DNA of 38,499 nucleotides, from contig NZ_LWHJ01000033.1 of assembly GCF_001652725.1 (NCBI RefSeq), forward strand, positions 1 to 38,499. The letters run 5' to 3'. Position numbers and translations under genes: made by a program. The stretch is from Pedobacter psychrophilus. Its GTDB lineage: Bacteria; Bacteroidota; Bacteroidia; Sphingobacteriales; Sphingobacteriaceae. The notes under the pieces were generated by a model. The model was not told the DNA's origin and ran no database searches. It was given only the letters and a program-made list of their open reading frames with translations. Position 1 is the first letter of the stretch; every line of letters starts with the position of its first letter. Positions 21,003-29,528 of this stretch are shown here, piece after piece.

Positions 21003-22853
21003 TTACCACCCTGGGTTTTGAACATAATTGAACTGATCGTTAACTTGATTTTGATCTACTGGATACCAGTAATGTTTGTCTTGAAACACCCTAATTTCAG
21101 TAAGCAAGTCAACTACCCTATAATTAAACTGCAAAGTGCTTTTGTTAGCAATAGTTTTATGATTTGCCGCAATTGGTGTAGCTACCATTCCTTTAATAGG
21201 TTTGCTAAAAACGTCTTTTGCTATCATCCATCTTCTTAAGTCATGCCAGCGATGGTTTTCAAACATCAATTCAACAGCTCTTTCGTTTCTAATTCTATCT
21301 CGTAATTTTTCTTTACTGGCAACATATTCTGGTAAAACATTTGGCATACCCACTCTATTTCTAATCACATTTAGCGCTGCCTCTGCAGTTAGTCCATAAC
21401 CTTTTGGGTCTGCAGTTGGTCCGTAAGCTTCGTTCATGGCTTCAGCATAATCTAAATAAACCTGTGCTAAGCGAATATATATGGTGTTTAAATTAAATTG
21501 ATCATAACCATTAGCTGTAACATTAGCAGCTTCCCAAATATATTTTTTGGATACATAGCCACTTGCTGTTCGCCTTCTTGTAGAGGTATTACTTATAACA
21601 TTATCTAAATCCCGTCCGCCTACATACAACTCTTGGTATGCCGGAGTGTTGTTAGGGTTAATTCCCCATTTTTGACCAGGAACAATAATGTTATCGTAAA
21701 ATCTTGGGTCTCTATTCAAATAAGGTTTTTGTGGATCATAACCCGAGCGAGTATCTTCTATTGGATAGGCATTACTGCCATTCTTCATCTCAAACATATC
21801 CACAATATTTTGACTTGGATTGTTAAACGCAGCTGCATCAACTCCGGTTCCTCCAGACAAATACTGAGGTATATAATGCACTCTTAAACCTCTACTTTGG
21901 GCTCTGCGGCCTGCATTCATGTTATACCATATTTCTTCAGGGCTATTGTTTGCCGGCGAATGGTAAAATATACTAGCGTACTCTGAGCCCGGCATTAAAC
22001 GATAATTTGTACCGCCAGCATTTGAAGTTGCGTATTTTATCATATCGTTTGCATATTCTGCGGCTCTTTCGGCTTGTGGAATACCGTAACCATTATTAAC
22101 AGTTGAGGTTAAATTGTTTTGCATCAATGGACTAGCTGCATACAACATAGCCATTTCTTTTACCGCCATAGCTGCCGCTTTGGTGGCTCTTCCAGTCTCA
22201 ATGTCATTCCATTTATGAGGAAGACGTTTAATTGCCTCGTCCATATTGGAAATAACAAACTCGTTAGACTCTGCGTAAGTCTTACGAGGAACATCTAAAT
22301 TATCATTTGCGGTATAAGCCATATCATAAATAGGCAAACCACCAACTCTTTGGATGAGTTGAAAATAATACCATCCTCGCATAAAGTAAGCTTGTCCTAA
22401 AATCTCATCTAACTGTTGTGGAGTAATGTTTGGTACAGATGCAGCTCTTTCTATCACCTTATTGGTTACCCTTAAAAACAAGTAAGCATTTGCCATAACC
22501 GGTCCCTTTTCAGTACCTATATCTGCAGCAATTGCTTTATAGCCAATTTCACCGAAGTTTGGTTTCAACAACCAATCTCCGATGTTGATAGATTGATTTA
22601 AATCGTTATTAACCAAAGAACCACATTCATCAGACAGTGCGTTAATAGATGTTCTTTGTAACAACTGTGATTGCCAGTCATGAATATCCAATAGGCCACG
22701 ATAAGTTGCGTCAAGATATCCTTTTACACCCTCGTATCTACTAAACACATCTTCTTCAGATAGACCGATTTCTCCCTTCTTATCTAGATATTTTTCACAA
22801 CCAGCTGTTGATAATAATATGGTTGCGGCTAAACATATATAAAATTTTTTCAT
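21003..22853 (-). CDS. RagB/SusD family nutrient-uptake outer membrane lipoprotein (first pair)
   Basis: The 616-residue protein has a lipoprotein signal with C19 (LSTAGC) and SusD hallmarks. The helical TPR-like part includes GQAYFMRGWYYFQLIQRVGG near 150-170. A NRDPRFYDNIIVPG segment appears near 380, and the C-terminal RNERAVELMFENHRWHDLRRW segment near 515-540. It would bind glycan at the cell surface and close over the SusC encoded 11 nt upstream. It is 27 nt ahead of the second SusC gene. The two SusD proteins share family motifs but differ along most of their length, so they are not a recent duplication. Confidence 0.94.
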   Translation of the reverse strand: MKKFYICLAATILLSTAGCEKYLDKKGEIGLSEEDVFSRYEGVKGYLDATYRGLLDIHDWQSQLLQRTSINALSDECGSLVNNDLNQSINIGDWLLKPNFGEIGYKAIAADIGTEKGPVMANAYLFLRVTNKVIERAASVPNITPQQLDEILGQAYFMRGWYYFQLIQRVGGLPIYDMAYTANDNLDVPRKTYAESNEFVISNMDEAIKRLPHKWNDIETGRATKAAAMAVKEMAMLYAASPLMQNNLTSTVNNGYGIPQAERAAEYANDMIKYATSNAGGTNYRLMPGSEYASIFYHSPANNSPEEIWYNMNAGRRAQSRGLRVHYIPQYLSGGTGVDAAAFNNPSQNIVDMFEMKNGSNAYPIEDTRSGYDPQKPYLNRDPRFYDNIIVPGQKWGINPNNTPAYQELYVGGRDLDNVISNTSTRRRTASGYVSKKYIWEAANVTANGYDQFNLNTIYIRLAQVYLDYAEAMNEAYGPTADPKGYGLTAEAALNVIRNRVGMPNVLPEYVASKEKLRDRIRNERAVELMFENHRWHDLRRWMIAKDVFSKPIKGMVATPIAANHKTIANKSTLQFNYRVVDLLTEIRVFQDKHYWYPVDQNQVNDQFNYVQNPGW

Positions 22854-22864
22854 GTCGTTGTAAA

Positions 22865-25800
22865 TTAAAAATTAGCTCGTAATCCGAGATTAAACCTTCG
22901 AACAATTGGATATACGCTATCACTACCAGACTCTGGATCTACTCTATCGTCTAAATTAGTGAAGGTTAAAAGATTATTTCCGTTAACATATAATTGCAAA
23001 TTTTTGACTCCAATATTTGTCAAGGTTTGCAATTTAACCTTGTAAGAAGCCTCTGCATTTTTTAACCTTATATAGGATGCATCTCTAAAAGTGTAAGAGC
23101 TGGTATTGTTTTGGTTGTGTGATTTATTAAAAGAATGTAGTGATGGTTTTCCCGGATTTAGAGAATTTTCTGGTGTCCAACGTTCTGTAATGTTTGGTTG
23201 TCCGGAGTATCCAGTTCCAAAATCCCAAAGAAACACACTTGGAAGTTCTGTAAAAACATTTTGGGCTGAATAGAACAATATGTTAAAACCCCAACTCTTA
23301 TAATCAAACCCGAAATTAAGACTGATGGTTTGAAGAGGTGTAGTTGTAAACTCGAAAGGGATTCTATCAAAATCATTTATTATACCATCTCCATTATAAT
23401 CTGCATAAATAAAATCTCCGGGAATGATGCCTGTTTGAGCAACACCAATATTTGGAGTTGTTCCATTATAGATATCATCTAAAGAATTGTAATAACCGGC
23501 TTGTATAAATCTATTTACAGCGCCAATTTGTTTATTAGCAGCTTTTAGATAATCTATAGTACCGCGGGCATCGTCTCTAAAGACAACCCTGTTTTCAGAC
23601 CAATTATAGCTTCCGCCAACATAGTAATTAAAACGCTCACCTAATTTATTACGGTAAACAAGTTGAAATTCTAAACCATGGTTTTTAGTACGGCCAATAT
23701 TTGCAAAAGGTGGTTCGTTTCCAAAAGCTTGAGGAACTGTAGCTCTTTTCATCAAAATATCTTTTCGCTCTTCGTTAAATAAATCTAAGCTTCCTCTAAG
23801 CTTGTTAAAAAAGTCAAACTCAATTCCTAGATTCTGTTTAGTTGCTTTCTCCCAAGTGTTATCTGGGTTTGCAGTGATACCTTCTTCGTAAAGTGGTCCG
23901 AATATGTTATCATCCAAATAGCCAAATCTTACATTTCCACCACTGCCGAACGATTGTAAAAATTGGTCTCCAGAAACTCCTCTATCGCTACCTACAATAC
24001 CATAGTTGTACCTAATTTTTAGGTAATCCAAAACTTTGTTGCCAATCAGTTTTTTCACAAAAGGCTCCTCAGTTACAAGGTATCCAATTGCGCCTGATGG
24101 GAAAAATCCAAACCTCTTACCAGGAGCGAATTTTGAAGATCCAGTATAAGACCCGTTGAACTCCGCAAGATAACGTGATTTGTAGCCGTAAGTTAAACGT
24201 CCAACATAATCTTCTCCAAATTCTCCAATTGGTATAATATTAGCTCCATTACCTTGACGTATTAACGATCTTCGGTTAGCGAGAACTAAACCAGAAACAT
24301 CATGATTTCCAAATTTTCTTATATAATTTAAAGATGCTTCATAATAAAGGTCTCTTGCGTAACTATTAATATCATCATTATTGGCACTTAATGGTTGCAC
24401 TTGTTGAGTATCACTCGGATATCTTACTTCACGGATTAATGGGTAAGATATGCTGCCATCTGCAGCTATCTGTGGGGATGTTAAATCATAACTACGATAG
24501 TATCTTATGGTATTAATGGCACTAAAGTTACCTGTTACACCATTAGCTAAAATTGCTGTTTCATAATCTGAACCTGAAGTATAAGAAACCTTTCCTCTAG
24601 CAGTTAAGCCTTTGGTTATAAAATCAAGTTTTTGATTAATTTGTGCATCATAAAAGCCCTGAAAATATTTATATGTTCTTTGCCCACCATCATTTAAGAA
24701 AACGGACAAATTATCAGCTCCTGCAATAGATTCGCCAATCTCACCGTCTTCGTAACGAAGTGGAAATTCATTCCTTGGCGCTCTTAATAACCGACTAAAA
24801 AATTGTGATTGGCCAAAACCGTCTTCGCCACCACCATCAATGCGGTAAGCTGGCTGGTTTCTGTACCTAAAATTTCCAGAAAAATTGATAGAGAAAACTG
24901 TGGTTTTTGTTAGGTCAAAATCAAAATTTGAACGCCAATTATAACGTTCTACTTTAAAGCTTGGATCGTAATTATCATTTTCCTTGGTATCAAAAATATC
25001 TCCATCATTTAAATAACCAACAGAAACAAAGTATTTCATAAAATCGGAACCACCACGAGCATTTAGATTATAGTTTTTCTGTAACCCTACGCTTCTCAAT
25101 GCCTCTTTATTCCAATCAATCATTGGGAAATATTGATTGTAAGGCCCTGCTTGGTCAATATTATCTCGCCAAGCTTGAATTAATGATTCCGGAATTACCC
25201 TATCAAACTGTTTATCGTTAATAGCTGCCTCGTTAAAAAGCTCCATTGAAGTAATGTAATTTGCCTCGTAATTTTTTGCAGTAGGTGTTTTAAAACCAAA
25301 GTTTGATGAGAAAGAGAATTCTGGTGTTCCTTTAATTCCTCTTTTTGTGGTTATTAAAATCACACCATTAGCACCTCTGGTACCATAAACTGCTGTAGCA
25401 GAAGCATCTTTTAAAACCGAGATTGTTTCAATTTCATTAGGATCAACTTGATTAAGGTCTCGCTCTATCCCATCTACTAAAACAAATGGACTTGAGTCGC
25501 CAAAAGTTGAACGACCTCTAATCAACAAACTTGCATTATCAGAACCAGGCTTGCCATTAGAGTTAACCACTGTTAAACCAGGTAGTAAACCTTGTAACGA
25601 TTCTGAAACAGAAGTAACCCCGCCAACTCGTTTTAAGTCTGACCCTCCTATTTGACTGATAGCGCCAACAACGCTTTCTTTCTTTTGCGTTCCATAACCA
25701 ACTACAACAACATCTTTGAGTTCATTCAATGATGCTTTCAACGTTATGTTTAAAGTACGCACTCCTGTTAAGCTCACCTCTTGATCCGTAAATCCAAGGT

Positions 25801-26113
25801 AAGAAAACTTCAACACGGTAGATCCATCAGGAATATTTATGGAGTATTCTCCATCTAAATTTGTTTGTGTGGCACCTTTTCCGCCAATTACTGAAATGCT
25901 TACGCCGATTAAAGGTTGACCATCTTCATCGATGACTTTTCCAGTGATTATATAATCTGCATTTTTGGTTGCTAGCTTTTCACTGGGTTTGAATAACGAA
26001 GGTCCATCTTTAAAAACATCATTTGCTAAGCTGCTTTTACAGATAAAGAAAACAAACAGCAGGAATGCGATTTTTTTAGAAAATGACACCTTAAAAAGTA
26101 AATGTCGAATCAT
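22865..26113 (-). CDS. SusC/RagA family TonB-dependent outer membrane transporter (first pair)
   Basis: This 1082-residue protein is the first gene of the PUL transcript. It has a signal segment (about 10-30), a carboxypeptidase-regulatory-like domain (about 54-128, starting ITGKVIDEDGQPLIGV), a canonical TonB-box region (about 134-143, VVVVGYGTQ), a plug domain (about 145-260, ending YGTRGANGVILITTKRG), and a beta-barrel that ends with phenylalanine (LGLRANF). No N-terminal secretin/STN domain is present, so signalling to an anti-sigma factor through this protein is unlikely. It imports the PUL glycan with the SusD encoded 11 nt downstream. A promoter and palindrome lie about 100 nt upstream of the start. 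Confidence 0.95.
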   Translation of the reverse strand: MIRHLLFKVSFSKKIAFLLFVFFICKSSLANDVFKDGPSLFKPSEKLATKNADYIITGKVIDEDGQPLIGVSISVIGGKGATQTNLDGEYSINIPDGSTVLKFSYLGFTDQEVSLTGVRTLNITLKASLNELKDVVVVGYGTQKKESVVGAISQIGGSDLKRVGGVTSVSESLQGLLPGLTVVNSNGKPGSDNASLLIRGRSTFGDSSPFVLVDGIERDLNQVDPNEIETISVLKDASATAVYGTRGANGVILITTKRGIKGTPEFSFSSNFGFKTPTAKNYEANYITSMELFNEAAINDKQFDRVIPESLIQAWRDNIDQAGPYNQYFPMIDWNKEALRSVGLQKNYNLNARGGSDFMKYFVSVGYLNDGDIFDTKENDNYDPSFKVERYNWRSNFDFDLTKTTVFSINFSGNFRYRNQPAYRIDGGGEDGFGQSQFFSRLLRAPRNEFPLRYEDGEIGESIAGADNLSVFLNDGGQRTYKYFQGFYDAQINQKLDFITKGLTARGKVSYTSGSDYETAILANGVTGNFSAINTIRYYRSYDLTSPQIAADGSISYPLIREVRYPSDTQQVQPLSANNDDINSYARDLYYEASLNYIRKFGNHDVSGLVLANRRSLIRQGNGANIIPIGEFGEDYVGRLTYGYKSRYLAEFNGSYTGSSKFAPGKRFGFFPSGAIGYLVTEEPFVKKLIGNKVLDYLKIRYNYGIVGSDRGVSGDQFLQSFGSGGNVRFGYLDDNIFGPLYEEGITANPDNTWEKATKQNLGIEFDFFNKLRGSLDLFNEERKDILMKRATVPQAFGNEPPFANIGRTKNHGLEFQLVYRNKLGERFNYYVGGSYNWSENRVVFRDDARGTIDYLKAANKQIGAVNRFIQAGYYNSLDDIYNGTTPNIGVAQTGIIPGDFIYADYNGDGIINDFDRIPFEFTTTPLQTISLNFGFDYKSWGFNILFYSAQNVFTELPSVFLWDFGTGYSGQPNITERWTPENSLNPGKPSLHSFNKSHNQNNTSSYTFRDASYIRLKNAEASYKVKLQTLTNIGVKNLQLYVNGNNLLTFTNLDDRVDPESGSDSVYPIVRRFNLGLRANF

Positions 26114-26180
26114 TTTAATTAGTTAAAATTTTTAGGTTTTAATTATTTGGTTTTGTTTTGCTCGAAACACATTGCAGATA

Positions 26181-26198
26181 ATTTGATGTTTATCAAAT
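26181..26198. promoter_or_regulatory. Inverted repeat in the leader of the PUL transcript
   Basis: ATTTGAT (26181-26187) and ATCAAAT (26192-26198) are 7-bp perfect arms around GTTT. The site is inside the predicted 5' leader of the first SusC gene, about 70-85 nt before the start codon. It could be a regulator-binding site or a small mRNA hairpin. No T-run follows. It is short and AT-rich, so chance is possible. Confidence 0.3.
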
Positions 26199-26206
26199 AA
26201 AATACC

Positions 26207-26250
26207 TAATTGCGCAATTATCAAAATTAGCGTTTCAAAATCTGATTCAA
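26207..26250 (-). promoter_or_regulatory. Predicted PUL promoter with overlapping palindromic operator
   Basis: Read on the minus strand, a TTG (26250-26248) is followed after 18 nt by TAATTTTG (26229-26222), a full match to the Bacteroidota -7 element TAnnTTTG with a -33-like TTG. The predicted start site lies just downstream, where a perfect 14-bp palindrome TAATTGCGCAATTA occupies 26207-26220. That position, on the initiation site, suits a repressor or other dimeric regulator. The resulting leader before the first SusC start (26113) would be about 100 nt. Promoter match is seen in sequence; operator function is inferred. Confidence 0.5.
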
Positions 26251-26356
26251 TTTTACCTAATGGCCATTAATAAAACTTGCAATTTTGTAGCTTAATGTGT
26301 AAAAAATGTAGCCTAAATAGATTTCTAAATTTTTAAAAACACTCTCTTATGCTTTA

Positions 26357-26367
26357 AAAACGGTTTT
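26357..26367. promoter_or_regulatory. AAAAC-G-GTTTT palindrome between the PUL and the GH3 relic
   Basis: An odd-centred perfect palindrome of 11 bp, AAAACGGTTTT, lies between the PUL promoter and the longer palindrome at 26502-26515, with which it shares the AAAAC/GTTTT half-sites. Two related half-site pairs in one intergenic region hint at a regulator-binding pair. Evidence is sequence symmetry only. Confidence 0.25.
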
Positions 26368-26501
26368 ATAAGAAAAGAAGAAATATAGATTTGTAATGCA
26401 TTTTATTTAATTTCAGTTTTTACAATAATATCCCGGTCTAAAAAAGCTAATTTAAAATCCACTATATTATCTAATTAAAAGCTTGCGCCCAGCTAAAAAA
26501 A

Positions 26502-26515
26502 TAAAAACGTTTTTA
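26502..26515. promoter_or_regulatory. Perfect 14-bp palindrome TAAAAACGTTTTTA, LacI-type operator candidate
   Basis: The site has a central CG and A-rich/T-rich half-sites, the typical look of LacI-family operators. It lies about 390 nt upstream of the first SusC start and about 115 nt before the recognisable part of the plus-strand GH3 relic. It may be the leftover operator of that dead gene or a distal site for the PUL. No regulator gene is in the window. Confidence 0.35.
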
Positions 26516-26629
26516 ATTTCACTCAAATTGTATTGGTATATATTGATTTTGGTTTCCTTCATCTCATCTACAATTTTATTAGGTTAAATACAAAGTCACT
26601 TATGTATTTTAGAAAGGATTGCTAGCATT

Positions 26630-27500
26630 GATATATCAGGGATTTCAAAGTTTGGATGTTATTGCAACAGCAAAACATTTTATTGCTTACGATCAAGAAT
26701 TTTGCAGGCATATAGCAAGCAGCGAATTATCTGAATGTACTCTCAGGGAAATATATTTATTACCGTAGGAAGCCGCGATTAAAGAAGCAAAAGTGCAGGC
26801 CATAATGAGTGGCAATAACTTTAATATGGAATACCAAATTCATTGCAATAAACTATTGCTTAAAGATTTATTAAGGTAAGAATTTGGTTTTACTATGATG
26901 GTTATGACCGATTGGCAAGGCCGCAATTATCATTTATATAAACAAAACTTGGTAACGCCATCTGGTTTAACTTTATTAATGTCTAACAATAAAACTTTTG
27001 CTAAGTACATTAACGATTTTTTTACTAAAAATCCATCTAAAAAACCATAAATTAAGGAAAAGTTAAATCAAATGATTTATCCAAATATTTATACTTTTTT
27101 AAAAATGGTGTTTATAATTGGTATCCTCAATATTTAAATTATACTGAAAAAATTATAGCCCACCAAGGAATTGCGGTACAATGTGCAGAAAAGCTATCTG
27201 TTTATTAAAAAACAATATATTGCCAAAAACTAAAACCTTTTACTTACCAGAGAGAATAAAATACACAGTGGTAGAGGAAGAGGGTTTGTAAAAGGATTTT
27301 AACTATGTTGATATTGAAAAAGAGTTAAAATCTGTTTATGGAGACCATTTAACCTGCAAAATTGAAGCTTCTGATGAAGAAGTTAAAAATGCTATTTTTT
27401 TTGTACAGGTTGAACTAAGAATCTATAGAAGGATTTGATATTCCACTAGGAATTTCAAATCCTTACCGGATTACAATCTCGTTGAAATGTTTATCAAACA
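26630..27500 (+). pseudogene. Decayed glycoside hydrolase family 3 gene (internal fragment)
   Basis: Plus-strand translation shows a GH3 core broken by several stops and frame changes. In frame from 26634 I read a VIATAKHF-type segment, ECTLREIYLLP, then a TAG at 26766. EAAIKEAKVQAIMSGNN follows, then a TAA at 26877 and EFGFTMMVMTDWQG, which carries the family's nucleophile-type Asp in TDW. Another TAA follows at 27048. After a shift near 27095 come NGVYNW and AHQGIAVQCAEKLSV, and after a second shift near 27202 comes LLKNNILP, the family's conserved linker motif. A further TAA appears before a faint SIEGFDIPLG stretch near 27420-27450. The N-terminal start and most of the C-terminal sandwich are missing. 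It is a dead beta-glycosidase gene, opposite in strand to its neighbours. Confidence 0.85.
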
Positions 27501-27510
27501 ATAAATTTTT

Positions 27511-27530
27511 AAAAAAAGGCTAAGCTAGCC
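27511..27530 (-). terminator. Intrinsic terminator after the T9SS-exported EEP gene
   Basis: On the minus strand GGCTA-GCT-TAGCC (27530-27518) forms a 5-bp GC-containing stem with a 3-nt loop, followed directly by seven T residues (27517-27511). It is about 43 nt downstream of the stop codon at 27573, in the right place and orientation to end that transcript. Confidence 0.6.
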
Positions 27531-27572
27531 CAAAGCCATCCCTATAAATATTTACCTCAATTTCGCTTGCTA

Positions 27573-29504
27573 TTATTTCACAAATTTTCTCGAACTCGCC
27601 ACTCCGTCAATATCCAATTTAAGTACATACGTACCTTTAGGTAATGTTTGCGTATTGATGGTAAAATTTGAGGTGTTTGCAACATTAGTCGACAGTATTA
27701 CTTTGCCAGTTATATCATATACTTTCGCAGTTAACACGTTTGCAGTTTTAGACAGTAATATGTTAAGGTTTAGAAATACCGGATTTGGATATATACTTAA
27801 AACAATTTCTGCAGTTATTGCTCTAATTGCACTATATGTAAAAGCACCGTCGTTATCAATCATTTTTAAGCGGTAATAATTATTGCCAGCTAATGGGTTC
27901 TTGTCTTCAAAATTATAATAATGATCTCCTGATGTGTTACTGCTTGCAACTTCTCCAATTTTTACAAAATCTGCGCTGTTAGTAGCTCTTTCTATCTCAA
28001 CTTTATTGGTATTAAATTCATTGGTTGTTTTCCAACTTAACTCCACAGTGTTTAACAATTTTTTAGCGTTAAAAGTTAATAAAGCTAAGGGCAATGTAGT
28101 AACTGTACCATAATTTACGTTAGGTCCTGCAATTGGCTTGCTATCAAAACCTGCTTGCGTGGTAAACACAACATTGCCTGTAGATACATAACCTGGAATA
28201 ATAAATCGAGCCCCGTCATCAACCGCTACTTTTAAGCTGCCATTAATTGTAAGATCGTTACTTACCGCACCATCATTATTATTTGTATTACCACGCATTA
28301 TTGATGTTCCCTGTACGTCAATATTATTGAAAATTAGGGTTCTGCCTTGGCTATTACTTCCCCCGCCAATCTCCATTACAAACCCATTGAACAAAACTAA
28401 ATTAGCTGAAGGATGCATAATACTTGCACCTGTGTTTGTTTCAAAAATAACATCGCCTCCCCCATCTGTTCTTGGGCGCAAAGTAATAGTGATAGGGGCT
28501 GCACCAGCTTGTGGAGAACCGTATTCCTTCCCGGTAGTCGGATCAATTTGTGTAGCATCTACCCAAACACCACCAACACGTATTTCCCACCAACCAGCTT
28601 GCCCCCAAGTGTATTTATCCGATCCTGAAATAGAAGTTTTAGTACGATAATCCCGCTCACCCTCAACAGGATTCATATCATAAGTTACAACAACCGGCCT
28701 GTGATCTGATGAATAAGGAGGAGTTTCATTCGGAACATTATAGTTTTTTACTTGCCAAGCTGCATTTCTTGTCATGATATAATCAATACTCCTTTGTGGA
28801 TCTCCGGCAGGTACGGTAGGGGAACAATTATTAATACAAGAATTTACATAATAGTTTTCGATATAATTCATTGTACTCGACCCAACAGTGGTGTTTAAGT
28901 CTCCACATAAAATTATTGGATTTTTCACTGGCTTTAACTCAACTTCAATTGCTTTAATTTGTAGTAAACGAGTTGGTTCGCCCCCAAGAACATCTAAATG
29001 CGTACACGCAATCGTAATTTTTTGGCTTAAAAAAGTAATATCTGCTAAAGCCAATGTTCTTTGTTCGCCCTCATCTCCTTTTGGTAAGGCCAACTGCCTA
29101 ATATTTGTGAGATCATACTTGCTCAAAATGGCGACACCGTATTCGCCTCCTCCCGGTATATTTCTAGCTTTATAAAACTGGTATTTCATCCCCAGCTTAT
29201 CTGCTATCAATTTTGTTTGATGCTGGTTGTTTGATCTATCCACATTCTTATCTACCTCTTGTAAAGCAACAACGTCTGGATTTTCCTTTTGAATCACTGC
29301 TACAATAGCGTCAATATCTATTACTCCAGGTTTTGAGGGAGGGTTTGCATGATGTATATTGTAGGTCATTACTTTAATCTCTTGTGGTGGCTCGGCTAAT
29401 GTATTGCCTTTTACAGCAAATGGCTTGCTGGTTTCACCATGAGCTTTTTCGGTGATGTTTGTTGATAGAAGAAAAATTGATAATAAAAATAAAATGTTTT
29501 TCAT
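27573..29504 (-). CDS. T9SS-exported endonuclease/exonuclease/phosphatase-family hydrolase with sorting domain
   Basis: The 643-residue protein has a signal peptide (about 1-23) and an EEP domain (about 42-276). The catalytic set is N49 in MTYNIHH, E83 in LQEVD, H169 in CTHLD, D202 and N204 in CGDLN, D241, and D267-H268 in SSDHRP. A beta-rich region of unknown family follows (about 285-470), then a fibronectin-like module (about 475-565, LTFNAKKLLNTVELSW and following). A type A T9SS sorting domain (about 570-643) begins IYPNP and ends SSRKFVK. EEP enzymes cut phosphodiester or phosphate-ester bonds in nucleic acids, lipids or inositol phosphates; the substrate here is unknown. The sorting domain implies secretion or attachment at the cell surface. 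The gene begins 24 nt after a paralogous EEP gene, and the pair is likely one operon. Confidence 0.88.
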   Translation of the reverse strand: MKNILFLLSIFLLSTNITEKAHGETSKPFAVKGNTLAEPPQEIKVMTYNIHHANPPSKPGVIDIDAIVAVIQKENPDVVALQEVDKNVDRSNNQHQTKLIADKLGMKYQFYKARNIPGGGEYGVAILSKYDLTNIRQLALPKGDEGEQRTLALADITFLSQKITIACTHLDVLGGEPTRLLQIKAIEVELKPVKNPIILCGDLNTTVGSSTMNYIENYYVNSCINNCSPTVPAGDPQRSIDYIMTRNAAWQVKNYNVPNETPPYSSDHRPVVVTYDMNPVEGERDYRTKTSISGSDKYTWGQAGWWEIRVGGVWVDATQIDPTTGKEYGSPQAGAAPITITLRPRTDGGGDVIFETNTGASIMHPSANLVLFNGFVMEIGGGSNSQGRTLIFNNIDVQGTSIMRGNTNNNDGAVSNDLTINGSLKVAVDDGARFIIPGYVSTGNVVFTTQAGFDSKPIAGPNVNYGTVTTLPLALLTFNAKKLLNTVELSWKTTNEFNTNKVEIERATNSADFVKIGEVASSNTSGDHYYNFEDKNPLAGNNYYRLKMIDNDGAFTYSAIRAITAEIVLSIYPNPVFLNLNILLSKTANVLTAKVYDITGKVILSTNVANTSNFTINTQTLPKGTYVLKLDIDGVASSRKFVK

Positions 29505-29528
29505 AATTTAATTATTTGGTTTTTTAGC

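Noticed and set aside
18203-21399. Several plus-strand open frames within the SusC and SusD genes
   Set aside because: They are antisense to long conserved genes, have low-complexity translations without family motifs, and lack plausible starts.
26630-27500. A working GH3 gene using stop-codon readthrough
   Set aside because: TAG and TAA stops occur together with two frame changes, and both ends of the protein are missing; this is decay, not recoding.
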